A DNA stretch of 64,000 nt from Cupriavidus consociatus (GTDB lineage Bacteria > Pseudomonadota > Gammaproteobacteria > Burkholderiales > Burkholderiaceae): positions 186,001 to 250,000 of the forward strand of contig NZ_JAGIQA010000001.1 in assembly GCF_017814975.1 (NCBI RefSeq), read 5' to 3'. The notes below the pieces were generated by a model. It saw only the letters and a program-made list of their open reading frames with translations, was not told the origin of the DNA and did not search any database. This document shows positions 48,137 to 58,629 of the stretch, in pieces (position 1 is the stretch's first letter; each line of letters begins with the position of its first letter). Position numbers and translations under genes: made by a program.

Positions 48137-49264
48137 TCATGCGGCGACGGTCGGTCCGATCTCGACGCCCATCCCGGCCAGGACTTCGCCGATGGCTTTC
48201 ACCGCGCCGGGGATGCCGGCGTCTCCGAAATGGCCGATGCACCCCACGCGGAAGGTCTCGATCTCGGTCAGCTTGCCCGGATACAGGATGTAGCCGCGTC
48301 GCTTGACGGCCTGATAGAAGGTCTTGAAATCGTAGCGGGGGTCGGCCGGTGCATGGAACGTGACGATGATCGGTGCCTGCACCTTGCGGTCCAAGTAGGG
48401 CTTCAGGCCGAGCGCTTCCATGCCCGCCACCAGCAACGCGCAGTTGCGCGTGTAGCGCGCGCCGCGTGCGGGGAGTCCGCCTTCTTCCACATATTGCTGG
48501 AGCGCCTGGTCAAGCGCCGCGACCACATGCGTCGGCGGCGTGAAGCGCCACTGCGTGGTTCGTTCCATGTATTTCCACTGGTCATAGAGGTCGAGTGAAA
48601 GTGAGGGGCTGTTGCCTTCGCAGCGTTCCAGCGCGATGCGCCGCGCGATCACGAAGCCCATGCCCGGCACCCCTTCCAGGCATTTGCCGGAAGCGGCAAT
48701 GACGGCGTCGAACGGGGTGGTGCGAGCGTCGATGTCGATCGCGCCGAATGAGCTCATGGCATCGACGATCAGTCCGCGCCCATGCCGGGCCACCACCTGA
48801 GCGATCTCGTCCAGCGGATTGAGCACGCCGGTGCCAGTTTCGCAGTGGACCACGGCGACGTGGGTGATGGAGGGATCCGCCGCCAGCAGACGGTCGATGT
48901 CCGAGGCCCGCATAGGCCGGTCCTCCGCATACTCGATGGTGGAAAGGCGCCGGCCGATCGTCTTGCAGATCCTGGCGATGCGCTGGCAGTAGGCGCCGTT
49001 CACCGGCACCAGCACATGGCCGTCGCGCGGCACCAGCGTGCCGATGGCGGCCTCCACGGAAAAGGTTCCGCTGCCTTGCAGGGGCACGCATTCGTGCGTG
49101 CCTTCGCCATGCGCGATCGCCAGCACCTGCTGCCGGATGCGGGCCGTAATGGTGTTGAAGTCAGCGTCCCACGAGCCCCAGTCGCGCAGCATGGCCGCGC
49201 GGGTGCGGTCGGAGGTGGTGAGGGGGCCGGGGGTCAGCAGAATGGGGTAGGGCGCGGTGGTCAT
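48137..49264 (-). CDS. phnW: 2-aminoethylphosphonate-pyruvate transaminase
   Basis: PLP enzyme converting 2-aminoethylphosphonate and pyruvate to phosphonoacetaldehyde and alanine. It has 375 residues. The PLP lysine is K194 in [12 protein letters not shown], with D168 in VDAMSSFGA; both numbers match Salmonella Phn[12 protein letters not shown] is the family start. It is the last gene of a four-gene minus-strand set with the transporter and lies 45 bases after the permease gene. Confidence 0.95.
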   Translation of the reverse strand: MTTAPYPILLTPGPLTTSDRTRAAMLRDWGSWDADFNTITARIRQQVLAIAHGEGTHECVPLQGSGTFSVEAAIGTLVPRDGHVLVPVNGAYCQRIARICKTIGRRLSTIEYAEDRPMRASDIDRLLAADPSITHVAVVHCETGTGVLNPLDEIAQVVARHGRGLIVDAMSSFGAIDIDARTTPFDAVIAASGKCLEGVPGMGFVIARRIALERCEGNSPSLSLDLYDQWKYMERTTQWRFTPPTHVVAALDQALQQYVEEGGLPARGARYTRNCALLVAGMEALGLKPYLDRKVQAPIIVTFHAPADPRYDFKTFYQAVKRRGYILYPGKLTEIETFRVGCIGHFGDAGIPGAVKAIGEVLAGMGVEIGPTVAA

Positions 49265-49309
49265 GGTTATCTCCTGGTGTCGGTTTTTCTGGTCTGTCGA
49301 AAGAGGTGC

Positions 49310-51040
49310 TCAGCGGCGGGCCAGGTCACGCCAGGCCTGCGTACGTCGCAGCAGCACGCGGGTGCAGAGGGCATAGACCAGGCATATGGCGGTCGAGGTC
49401 AGCACGATCAGGCTGGCCAGGGCCGCTGCGGGGCCGATGTCGCCGGCATCGTCCATGTGCATGATGGCGACAGAGGCGAGGATGGTTTCCGGCGTATAGA
49501 GAAAGATCACGCAGGACAGGGTGGCCATCGACACCACGAAGTAATACCGGGCGATATCGAGCACCGCCGGCAGGCATACCGGCAGCGTGACGCGCAGGAA
49601 GGTGCGCCATTGCGGCACCTTGAGCGAGGCCGACACCGCCTCGAACTCGTTGTCGATCTGCTTGAGCGCGGTGATGGCCGTCAGGTGGCTGGAGGTGTAG
49701 TAGTGGATGATGGTCGACTGGATCACCAGGATCATCGTGTTGTAAAGGAAGTTGAGCGGGTTCGACGGGTGATTGAAGAAGATCACGTAGCCCAGGCCAA
49801 GCACCAGGCCGGGGACGGCCATCGACAGCACGGCCAGGAAATGCATGACCGGCCGCATCAAGCCGAGGTTGCGGGTCTTTTCGATCAGGTAGGCTCCCGT
49901 GAAGACGATGAGCGAGCCGGTCAGGGCCGTGGCGCCCGCCAGCACCAGGCTGTTCTTGTAGGCGCCCGCCATGTCGCTCTCGAACAGTACGATGCGGTAG
50001 TTCTGCAGGCCGAGCGTCAGGTCATATGGCCACAGCTTGATCAGCGAGGTATAGACCGCCATGCCGACCACTGCCAGCAACAGTGCGCAGACCAGCGTGC
50101 AGTAGCCGCCCAGCAGCGCGTTGACCCAGGCATTGGGCTTGGGCGCATAGGGCACCGAACGCGCGGTGAGCTGGGCGCGCAGCTTGCGGCGCACCACGGT
50201 ATCGATCATGAAGGAGAGTACGGACGGGACCAGCAGCAGCATGCCTACCACCGCGCCCATCGAGAAGTTATGCTGGCCGATCACCTGCTTGAAGACGTCG
50301 ATGGACAGCACGTTGAAGTCGCCGCCGATCACCTTGGGCGCGCCGAAGTCGGAGATGACATAGGTGAAGGTCACCGTCGCCGCGCTGATCAGGCCGTACT
50401 TGCAGGAGGGCAGTGTCACGGTGAAGAACTTGCGCCAGGTACCGGCGCCCAGGGCGCTGGCGGCCTCATAGAGGCGGCCGTCAGCCAGCGACAGCGCCGT
50501 GACAAGGATCATCAATGCATGGGGGAAGGTGTTGTAAACCTCCGCGATGATGATGCCCGGCGCACCATAGATCGAGGCCCCGCCCAGCAGCGGCTTGAGC
50601 ACGCCCTGGTTGCCGAACCACTGCACGAAAGAGATCGCGGAAAGCAGCGACGGCGCCAGCAGCGGGATCAGTGCCACCAGCCGGAAAACTGCCTTCAGTG
50701 GCGCGGGCAGGGTGCTGCGCGTCAGCGCATAGGCGAAGACGAAGGCCAGGGGTACCGAGATGCCGACCACGCTGCTTGCCAGCATGACCGAGTTGCGCGC
50801 CGACTGCATCAGCGCCGGCGTCTTGATGTAGGCGGCGAAGTGGGCCAGCCCGACAAAATGGCCGTCATGATCGAGCACGGCATTGGCCAGGATGGCGCAC
50901 ATCGGCGCCAGCAGGAAAAGGAACAGCGCGGCCAGTACGCAGGCCAGCACCGCACGGGCAATGATTTCGTCCCAGTTCCGGCTGGCCAGCCAGCCCGCAT
51001 GGGTGGCTTCGGGCGGCTGGGTAAGCGCGATCTCTTTCAT
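49310..51040 (-). CDS. 2-aminoethylphosphonate ABC transporter permease (fused two-domain type)
   Basis: A 576-residue membrane protein with about 12 helices and two binding-protein-dependent permease domains, so one chain replaces the separate PhnU and PhnV of Salmonella. EAA-like loops are seen in each half (ASALGAGTWRKFFTVTLPS and VSASLKVPQWRTFLRVTLP). Its ATG overlaps the stop of the ATPase gene. Confidence 0.92.
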   Translation of the reverse strand: MKEIALTQPPEATHAGWLASRNWDEIIARAVLACVLAALFLFLLAPMCAILANAVLDHDGHFVGLAHFAAYIKTPALMQSARNSVMLASSVVGISVPLAFVFAYALTRSTLPAPLKAVFRLVALIPLLAPSLLSAISFVQWFGNQGVLKPLLGGASIYGAPGIIIAEVYNTFPHALMILVTALSLADGRLYEAASALGAGTWRKFFTVTLPSCKYGLISAATVTFTYVISDFGAPKVIGGDFNVLSIDVFKQVIGQHNFSMGAVVGMLLLVPSVLSFMIDTVVRRKLRAQLTARSVPYAPKPNAWVNALLGGYCTLVCALLLAVVGMAVYTSLIKLWPYDLTLGLQNYRIVLFESDMAGAYKNSLVLAGATALTGSLIVFTGAYLIEKTRNLGLMRPVMHFLAVLSMAVPGLVLGLGYVIFFNHPSNPLNFLYNTMILVIQSTIIHYYTSSHLTAITALKQIDNEFEAVSASLKVPQWRTFLRVTLPVCLPAVLDIARYYFVVSMATLSCVIFLYTPETILASVAIMHMDDAGDIGPAAALASLIVLTSTAICLVYALCTRVLLRRTQAWRDLARR

Positions 51041-52167
51041 CGTCCTGCTCCGGTTGCTGCGAAGGCCTGGATGCGGCTGGCGCGCAGCGCAATGCGCAGG
51101 GGCTGGCCGGCGCGGATACCGTGGTCGTGGAACTGGTCGAGGGTGAACTGAAGGCTGAGCGACTGTTCCCGCAATTGCTCGCAGCTCGCTTCGGCCATGC
51201 AGGTGTCCCCGAGGAACTCGACCTTTTCGATGTTGACGGTCAACTGGTTGGGCGTGTCAGGGCTGAACTGGCCGATGTGGCGGTCTTCGGGGCGAAGATA
51301 GAGATTGACCGGCGTGCCGGGCTCGAACTCGCGGCTGCAGCCTTCGCAGGTCAGTTCCAGCGTGCCCACGCGGTAGCGCCGCCCGCCCAGGGCCGTACCG
51401 GACAGCACGTTCACGCGCCCGACGAAGTCCGCCACGAATGGCGTGGCCGGGCTTTCGTAGACCTCCAGCGGCGTGCCGACCTGCTCGATGACCCCGTGGT
51501 TCATGACGACGATGCGGTCTGCCATGGACAGCGCTTCTTCCTGGTCGTGCGTGACCATGATGGTGGTCACGCCCACTTGCTGCTGCAGGCGCCGGATCTC
51601 GCCGCGCAGGCGCACACGTTCGAGGGCATCGAGCGCCGACAGCGGTTCGTCCAGCAGCAGGAGGCCGGGCCGGGTCGCCAGCGCGCGTGCCAGGGCGACG
51701 CGCTGCTGCTGGCCGCCCGAAAGCTGGCTGGGATACTTGCGTCCGGAGGTCGGCAGGCCCACCAGGTCGAGCAGTTCCTGCACCCGCTGCGCGGTCCCGG
51801 CCCGGCTGGCGCGGCGATTCGCGAGGCCGTAGGCCACGTTGTCGGCGATCGTGAGGTTGGGGAACAGGGCATACGACTGGAACACGATGCCGTAGTCGCG
51901 CCTGGCGGGAGGCAGGGCGGAAATGTCGCGCCCGCTCTGGAGGATGGTGCCGGCGGTCTGCTTCTCCAGTCCGGCGATGATGCGCAGCAGCGTGGTCTTG
52001 CCGCAGCCCGACGGGCCGAGGAAGCACAGCATCTCGCCCTGGTAGACGGTCAGGTCGATATGCCGTAGGGCGCTGAACGATTCGAATTCCTTGCGCACGC
52101 CCCGGATCTCGAGGGCGGGCACGCTGCCGGCGCGCGTGGCGACGAACTTGGCGCTGGTCATTTCCAT
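51037..52167 (-). CDS. phnT: 2-aminoethylphosphonate ABC transporter ATP-binding protein
   Basis: A 376-residue importer ATPase with Walker A GPSGCGKT (51-58), signature LSGGQQQR (149-156) and Walker B LLLLDEP (D173, E174), followed by a C-terminal TOBE-type regulatory domain. It resembles the Fe3+/spermidine importer ATPases; the phosphonate assignment rests on context. It is coupled to the permease by an ATGA overlap. Confidence 0.92.
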   Translation of the reverse strand: MEMTSAKFVATRAGSVPALEIRGVRKEFESFSALRHIDLTVYQGEMLCFLGPSGCGKTTLLRIIAGLEKQTAGTILQSGRDISALPPARRDYGIVFQSYALFPNLTIADNVAYGLANRRASRAGTAQRVQELLDLVGLPTSGRKYPSQLSGGQQQRVALARALATRPGLLLLDEPLSALDALERVRLRGEIRRLQQQVGVTTIMVTHDQEEALSMADRIVVMNHGVIEQVGTPLEVYESPATPFVADFVGRVNVLSGTALGGRRYRVGTLELTCEGCSREFEPGTPVNLYLRPEDRHIGQFSPDTPNQLTVNIEKVEFLGDTCMAEASCEQLREQSLSLQFTLDQFHDHGIRAGQPLRIALRASRIQAFAATGAGR

Positions 52168-52247
52168 GGGTGTCCCCGCAATGTGGTGAGGCTACGATGG
52201 TGGTGAAAAACGGGGCGGCGGGCGCCCCGGGGCCGGGCTTACTTGAC

Positions 52248-53273
52248 TTACTTGGCTTCGGCCTTGCTGTCGTAGCGCTTGCTCCACTCGGCGAGAATGC
52301 GGGAGCGATTCCTGGCGGCCCACTGGAAGTCGTTGCGGGCGAAGCGGCTCTCATAGTTCGGGGGAATGCCGTCCAGCGGTTTGGCCACCCCGGGGTAGGC
52401 CACCACGGCCCACCAGTTGGCGCTGATCTGGTTCGCGTCGCGGCTGGCCATCCAGTCGGCGAAGCGCTTCGCCTCGGCCACCTTCCTGGTCGTCTTCATG
52501 ATGCTCGTGGCCTCGATATCCCAGCCCAGGCCTTCGGCGGGGAAGATCAGGTCGACCGGCGCACCGGCCTTGCGCACCTGGTGACCCCGGAATTCGAACG
52601 AGATGCCGATCGGGAATTCACCGGTGGCGGCCTGCTTGCACGGCTTGGAGCCGGAGTGCACATACTGCGCGATGTTCTCGTGCAGGCCGTCCATGTATTT
52701 CCAGCCATCGGCCTCGCCCCACATCTGCAGCCACGCCGCCACATCGAGATAGCCGGTGCCGCTGGAAGCCGGGTGCGGCATGGTGATGCGGCCCTTGTAG
52801 ACCGGTTTGGCCAGGTCCTTCCAGCTCTCCGGCCTGGGCAGGCCCAGCTTTTGCGCCTCCACCCGGTTGAAGCAGATGGTGGCGGCCCATACGTCCATGC
52901 CGACCCACTGCGGCGGCCGCGCGGTATCGGAATAGCTCGGATTCAGTTGCTGGAAGCCCTTGGGCTCGTAGGCCTGCAGCATGCCTTCCTGCGACAGCAG
53001 CACGAGGCTGCTGGCCGCCAGCCCGGCCACCACGTCGGCCTGCGGGTTGGCCTTCTCGGCCATCAGCCGCGCGGTAACGATGCCGGTGGAGTCACGCACC
53101 CAGCGCACTTCGATATCGGGGTTGGCCTTCTCGAAGCCGTCCTTGTAGAGCTTCATCGCGTCGGTCTCCAGCGCCGTGTAGACCGTCAACATGGTCTTTT
53201 GCTGCGCGGCCGCGATGCCCGTGTTGAATACCAGCGAGGAGGCGCAAAGCGCCATGGCGAGGGAATTCTTCAT
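52248..53273 (-). CDS. phnS: 2-aminoethylphosphonate ABC transporter periplasmic binding protein
   Basis: A 341-residue class II binding protein with a Sec signal peptide cleaved near IAAA-QQK (about residue 23). LTVYTALETDAMKLYKDGF and WVRDSTGIVTARLMAEK resemble iron and phosphonate receptors of this group. It is the first gene of the minus-strand set and is divergent from the GntR gene across the repeats at 53375-53412. Confidence 0.92.
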   Translation of the reverse strand: MKNSLAMALCASSLVFNTGIAAAQQKTMLTVYTALETDAMKLYKDGFEKANPDIEVRWVRDSTGIVTARLMAEKANPQADVVAGLAASSLVLLSQEGMLQAYEPKGFQQLNPSYSDTARPPQWVGMDVWAATICFNRVEAQKLGLPRPESWKDLAKPVYKGRITMPHPASSGTGYLDVAAWLQMWGEADGWKYMDGLHENIAQYVHSGSKPCKQAATGEFPIGISFEFRGHQVRKAGAPVDLIFPAEGLGWDIEATSIMKTTRKVAEAKRFADWMASRDANQISANWWAVVAYPGVAKPLDGIPPNYESRFARNDFQWAARNRSRILAEWSKRYDSKAEAK

Positions 53274-53374
53274 GCTCTGTCTCCTGTTAGCCAGATCTGT
53301 CGTCTGTCCAGATGCCTTGCCGCGGTGTGTCGTAGCGCACCCCTGCGGTAAGATGGAATCAATGTAGAACGTAG

Positions 53375-53412
53375 GTTGATGACTGTCAACTGAAGATTGA
53401 AAACTGTTGACA
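53375..53412. promoter_or_regulatory. Inverted repeats between phnS and the GntR gene (operator candidate)
   Basis: GTTGA-N6-TCAAC (53375-53390) and a wider pair TGTCAAC (53384-53390) with GTTGACA (53406-53412) share a half site. They lie in the divergent promoter region, 36 bases before the GntR start and about 100 before phnS. A GntR/FadR-type regulator would be expected to bind here. Confidence 0.55.
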
Positions 53413-53447
53413 ATTTACAATGTGGGAACTTTAATGGAGCCATGGGA

Positions 53448-54137
53448 ATGACCGACGCTATCCAACTGTTGCGTTCAAGCTCGCTGCCGATGCTGGTGCA
53501 GGAGGAAATCGAACGCCTGATCATGACCGGCGAACTGCCGCCGGGAACGCGCATCAATGAAAGCGACATCGCTGCCCGCTTTGGCACGAGCCGGGGTCCG
53601 ATCCGCGAAGCGCTGCGGGCACTGGAAGAAGCCGGGCTGGCCCGCAACGAGAAGAACCGCGGCGTGTTCGTGCGCGAGATTTCGGTCGAGGAGGCCGATG
53701 AAATCTACGAACTGCGCGAAGCGCTCGAGGAAATCATCGGCAAGCGCGTGGCGCAGCGCGTCAATGCCACGCTGGGAGCCGAACTGAACCAGCTGGTGGC
53801 CGCCATGGAGGAAGCCGCCAACAAGAAGGAAGCGGCCGAATACGCATCGTTGAACCTTCGGTTCCACGAATTGCTGCTGGAACACGCGGGCAGCCGCAAG
53901 CTGACCGAGACTTACCGGCGCCTGGTGAAGGAGTTGCATCTGTTCCGCATGCAGGCCTTGACCCAGGGCGGGGGGCTTGATGTATCCGCCGACGAACACC
54001 GTGCGATCGTCGATGCGATCGTGTCGGGCGATGCCCGCCGCGCCGGCGCCGCGCTGCGCGCGCACGTCGCCGCCAGCCGTGTACGCATGCTCAAGGCGCA
54101 CCGCAAGGTGCATCCAGGCAGTAGCAAAGAACCATGA
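53448..54137 (+). CDS. GntR/FadR-family phosphonate utilisation regulator
   Basis: A 229-residue regulator from the ATG at 53448 (MTDAIQLLRSSSL), which has GGAG at normal spacing; an ATG two codons earlier is possible. The winged helix (about 18-80) reads INESDIAARFGTSRGPIREA and the C-terminal helical FCD domain (about 85-215) contains metal-ligand histidines typical of the family. It is the first plus-strand gene before phnA-phnY-ald and probably controls both arms of the module. Confidence 0.9.
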   Translation: MTDAIQLLRSSSLPMLVQEEIERLIMTGELPPGTRINESDIAARFGTSRGPIREALRALEEAGLARNEKNRGVFVREISVEEADEIYELREALEEIIGKRVAQRVNATLGAELNQLVAAMEEAANKKEAAEYASLNLRFHELLLEHAGSRKLTETYRRLVKELHLFRMQALTQGGGLDVSADEHRAIVDAIVSGDARRAGAALRAHVAASRVRMLKAHRKVHPGSSKEP

Positions 54138-54142
54138 GCTGA

Positions 54143-55402
<1,260 letters not shown>

Positions 55403-55501
55403 CGGCGCCTTCCTGAATACCTGCCTGCTGTCCCGACACGCCCTTCGCGCAGGGGCGGGGGGACAGTCGCGCCCGCCGCACGAAACCAAGAGGAGACACT
55501 C

Positions 55502-56944
55502 ATGAACACACCAGCCGCTACCGGCATCCGCCACGAAGCGCTGCGCATCGCCGGCGAAAAAGTCTATCGCGACCGCGTGATCGAGGTGACCTATCCCTAC
55601 ACCGGGGAAGTGATCGCCACCGTGCCAAAGGCCGATCTCGAAGACGTGCGCCGCGCCCTGCGCATCGCCCATCAGTACCGTTCGACCCTGACCCGCTACG
55701 ACCGCTACCGCATCCTGATGCGCGCCGGCGAGATCATCGCGCAGCGCAAGGACGAGATCGCGACGCTGATCACGCTGGAATCGGGTTTGTCGCTCAAGGA
55801 CACGCTCTACGAGGTCGGCCGCGCCTCCGACGTGCTGCTGTTCGCCGCCAACCAGGCGCTGGTGGACGACGGCCAGGTTTTCTCCTGCGACCTGACCCCC
55901 CATGGCAAGAGCCGCAAGGTCTATACGCTCAAGGAACCCCTGCTGGGCGCCATCTCGGCCATCACACCGTTCAATCACCCGCTCAACCAGGTGATCCACA
56001 AGGTGGCGCCGGCGGTGGCGACCAACAACCGCATTGTCCTCAAGCCGAGCGAGAAGACGCCGCTGGCCGCCTTCGCGCTCGCTGACATCCTCTATGAGGC
56101 CGGCCTGCCGCCGCAGATGCTGTCGGTGCTCACCGGCGATCCGCGCGAGATCGCCGACGAACTGCTGACCAGCCCACACGTGGACCTGGTCACCTTTACC
56201 GGCGGGGTGCCGATCGGCAAGTACATCGCGGCCAAGGCCGCCTACAAGCGCCAGGTACTGGAGCTGGGCGGCAACGATCCCATCATCGTGATGGAAGACG
56301 CCGACCTGGAGGAGGCCGCCACGCTGGCCGCGGGCGGCTCATACAAGAACTCCGGCCAGCGCTGCACAGCGGTGAAGCGGATGCTGGTGCAGGAATCCGT
56401 GGCCGACCGCTTCGTCGAATTGCTGGTGGCAAAGACGCGGGAGGTGAAGTATGGCGATCCGCTCGATCCTGCCACGGACATGGGCACTGTGATCGACGAG
56501 GCGGCAGCCATCCAGTTCGAGTCCGTGGTGAACGCCGCCATCGCCGGCGGCGCACGCCTGCTGGCGGGCCACAAGCGCGACGGGGCACTGTACGCGCCTA
56601 CCGTTCTCGACCACGTGGACCCGGAGATGACCGTGGTCAGGGAGGAGACCTTCGGCCCGGTCTCGCCGGTGATCCGCTTCAAGGATATCGACGACGCCAT
56701 CCGGATCTCCAACGGCACGGCCTACGGGCTTTCATCGTCGGTCTGCACCAACCGGCTCGACCACATCACCCGCTTTATCCGCGAATTGCACGTAGGGACG
56801 GTCAATGTCCGCGAAGTCCCCGGCTATCGGCTCGAGATGACGCCGTTCGGCGGCATCAAGGACTCGGGGCTGGGCTACAAGGAGGGCGTGCTCGAAGCGA
56901 TGAAGAGCTTCTGCAATACCAAGACCTATTCGCTGCCCTGGTAA
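55502..56944 (+). CDS. phnY: Phosphonoacetaldehyde dehydrogenase
   Basis: NAD-dependent aldehyde dehydrogenase of 480 residues turning phosphonoacetaldehyde into phosphonoacetate. The nucleophile is C288 in NSGQRCTAVKR, with general base E254 in LELGGND and N158 in TPFNHP. R107 and H159 fit the phosphonate-binding residues described for Sinorhizobium PhnY. It lies between phnA and ald; AGAGGAGA precedes the ATG. Confidence 0.94.
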   Translation: MNTPAATGIRHEALRIAGEKVYRDRVIEVTYPYTGEVIATVPKADLEDVRRALRIAHQYRSTLTRYDRYRILMRAGEIIAQRKDEIATLITLESGLSLKDTLYEVGRASDVLLFAANQALVDDGQVFSCDLTPHGKSRKVYTLKEPLLGAISAITPFNHPLNQVIHKVAPAVATNNRIVLKPSEKTPLAAFALADILYEAGLPPQMLSVLTGDPREIADELLTSPHVDLVTFTGGVPIGKYIAAKAAYKRQVLELGGNDPIIVMEDADLEEAATLAAGGSYKNSGQRCTAVKRMLVQESVADRFVELLVAKTREVKYGDPLDPATDMGTVIDEAAAIQFESVVNAAIAGGARLLAGHKRDGALYAPTVLDHVDPEMTVVREETFGPVSPVIRFKDIDDAIRISNGTAYGLSSSVCTNRLDHITRFIRELHVGTVNVREVPGYRLEMTPFGGIKDSGLGYKEGVLEAMKSFCNTKTYSLPW

Positions 56945-56996
56945 GGCGGCAGCGCCCTTGCACCGGATTCATACACCACTAAAGAAGGAGACAGCC

Positions 56997-58115
56997 ATGA
57001 GGATCGGAGTTCCGAAGGAAATCAAGAACCACGAGTATCGCGTCGGCCTGACGCCATCGTCCGTGAGGGAGATGGCGGCACACGGCCACCAGGTGCTGGT
57101 GCAGACGGCCGCCGGCGCGGGCATTGGCGCCAGCGATGCCGACTATCGCAAGGCCGGCGCGACCATTGTCGATTCGGCGCAGGAGATCTTCGCCAAGGCG
57201 GAAATGATCGTGAAGGTCAAGGAGCCGCAGGCCAACGAGCGTGCCATGCTGCGCGAGGGGCAGATTCTCTATACCTACCTGCACCTCGCGCCGGATCCGG
57301 ACCAGTGTGCCGACCTGGTCCGCAGCGGTGCGGTCTGCATTGCCTACGAGACCGTGACCCAGGCCGGCGGCGGCCTGCCGCTGCTGGCGCCGATGTCGGA
57401 GGTCGCTGGCCGCATGTCGGTGCAGGCCGGGGCGCACTGCCTGGAAAAGGCACGCGGCGGCATGGGCGTTCTGCTGGGCGGCGTGGCGGGCGTGGAGCCG
57501 GCCAAGATCGTCATTCTCGGCGGGGGCGTGGTGGGCAGCAACGCCGCGCAGATCGCCGTGGGCACCGGCGCCCAGGTGGTGGTGATCGACCGCAATATCG
57601 ATGTGCTGCGCCGCATGGACCGGTTGCTGGGCGCCCGCGTGACGACAGTCTATTCCAACCAGGACAACCTGGAGCGCCACGTACTGTCGGCCGACCTCGT
57701 CATCGGTGGCGTGCTGATACCGGGCGCCGCCGCGCCCAAGCTGGTGAGCGCCGGCATGGTGGATGCGATGAAGCCGGGTTCGGTCATCGTGGATGTGGCG
57801 ATCGATCAGGGCGGCTGCTGCGAGACCGCCAGGGCAACGACCCACGCTGATCCCACCTATCTGGTCGGCAGCGTGTTGCACTATTGCGTCGCCAATATGC
57901 CGGGGGCCGTGCCGCGTACATCGACCTATGCACTCAATAACGCCACGTTGCCCTTCGCCCTGCAGATCGCTGACAAAGGCTGGAAGACCGCGTTGGCGGA
58001 CAACCCGCACCTTGCCAACGGCCTGAACGTGGCGTTCGGCAAGGTGACCTGCAAGGAGGTTGCTCACGATCTCGGCTATGCCTGCCACGAGGCGGCACAG
58101 TTGCAGACGCATTGA
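56997..58115 (+). CDS. ald: Alanine dehydrogenase
   Basis: Converts alanine and NAD+ to pyruvate, ammonia and NADH. It has 372 residues. Substrate and catalytic residues R15, K75 and H96 sit at their standard positions, and VILGGGVVGSNAAQIA is the NAD-binding loop. AAGGAG precedes the ATG. Since PhnW consumes pyruvate and makes alanine, this enzyme closes the cycle and releases the phosphonate nitrogen as ammonium. Confidence 0.95.
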   Translation: MRIGVPKEIKNHEYRVGLTPSSVREMAAHGHQVLVQTAAGAGIGASDADYRKAGATIVDSAQEIFAKAEMIVKVKEPQANERAMLREGQILYTYLHLAPDPDQCADLVRSGAVCIAYETVTQAGGGLPLLAPMSEVAGRMSVQAGAHCLEKARGGMGVLLGGVAGVEPAKIVILGGGVVGSNAAQIAVGTGAQVVVIDRNIDVLRRMDRLLGARVTTVYSNQDNLERHVLSADLVIGGVLIPGAAAPKLVSAGMVDAMKPGSVIVDVAIDQGGCCETARATTHADPTYLVGSVLHYCVANMPGAVPRTSTYALNNATLPFALQIADKGWKTALADNPHLANGLNVAFGKVTCKEVAHDLGYACHEAAQLQTH

Positions 58116-58159
58116 AGCGATCGCCAGCAAGGACCGCCAGGTCATCGTGTCCCGGCATG

Positions 58160-58400
58160 GCCGGAGACCTGGCGGTTCATCGGAGCTGCCAAAGCCGTGG
58201 CCGACGAAGGCGATCCAGAAGCGCGCGTCCGGACTGGTTTCGCGGCGCCCCATGTAGCCGACATAGCCCGTGGCCTTGCCAACGACGTAGGAAGCGCCGG
58301 CCGAGTAGTTGTGCCGCGTGTTGTTCTGGCGATGCGCCTGGCCTGAGTGTCCAGCTGCCAGGACTTGGCTCGATTGCAAGGCGAGGATTTGCTCGACTGA
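58160..58400 (-). pseudogene. Fragment resembling a trimeric porin
   Basis: One minus-strand frame reads NYSAGASYVVGKATGYVGYM and continues with ARFWIAFVGHGFGSSD. This alternating beta-strand pattern (SAGASY.VGKAT..Y..Y) is typical of general porins of this order. There is no start, no signal peptide and no C-terminal aromatic residue in the surrounding sequence, and neighbouring frames are incoherent, so it is a decayed fragment in the 514-base gap between ald and aceA. Confidence 0.45.
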
Positions 58401-58507
58401 TTTCCACGCGTTCGGCCCGACGTCCGCGCCCGAACCCTCACAGGTAGTTCGATAGCAGTTCGCTCGCTTTCCTCGATACCGCGGGACTGCCTCGCCGGAC
58501 AAAAAAA

Positions 58508-58558
58508 GCCAACTCTAAAACGCCAACTCTAAAACGCCAACTCTAAAACGCCAACTCT
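58508..58558. repeat. 14-bp tandem repeat, 3.6 copies
   Basis: GCCAACTCTAAAAC is repeated without a mismatch at 58508, 58522 and 58536, with a partial fourth copy to 58558. It is preceded by a run of seven A and lies beside the porin fragment and the IS-end-like hairpin. The unit length is not a multiple of three, so it is not a coding repeat. Confidence 0.95.
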
Positions 58559-58568
58559 GAATGAACTA

Positions 58569-58606
58569 CACCCCAAAAGCTGGACGCCGATCCAACCTTT
58601 GGGGTG
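58569..58606. repeat. Inverted repeat resembling paired IS3-type ends
   Basis: Two 16-base arms match at 14 positions (CACCCCAAA and TTTGGGGTG at the outer ends) around a 6-base CGCCGA centre. TGAACTACACCCCAAAAG at the left recalls ends of IS3-family elements, so this may be a collapsed element. It lies 24 bases after the aceA stop and might also act as a hairpin for that transcript. No transposase is present. Confidence 0.45.
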
Positions 58607-58629
58607 CATTGCCTGGGGTTTTACCAGTA

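Noticed and set aside
48782..51151. Long plus-strand open frame opposite phnW and the permease
   Set aside because: Antisense to well-supported genes; composition is Gln/His/Arg-rich and structureless.
58508..58558. Possible CRISPR-like array
   Set aside because: The units are contiguous with no spacers, so it is a simple tandem repeat; no cas genes are present.
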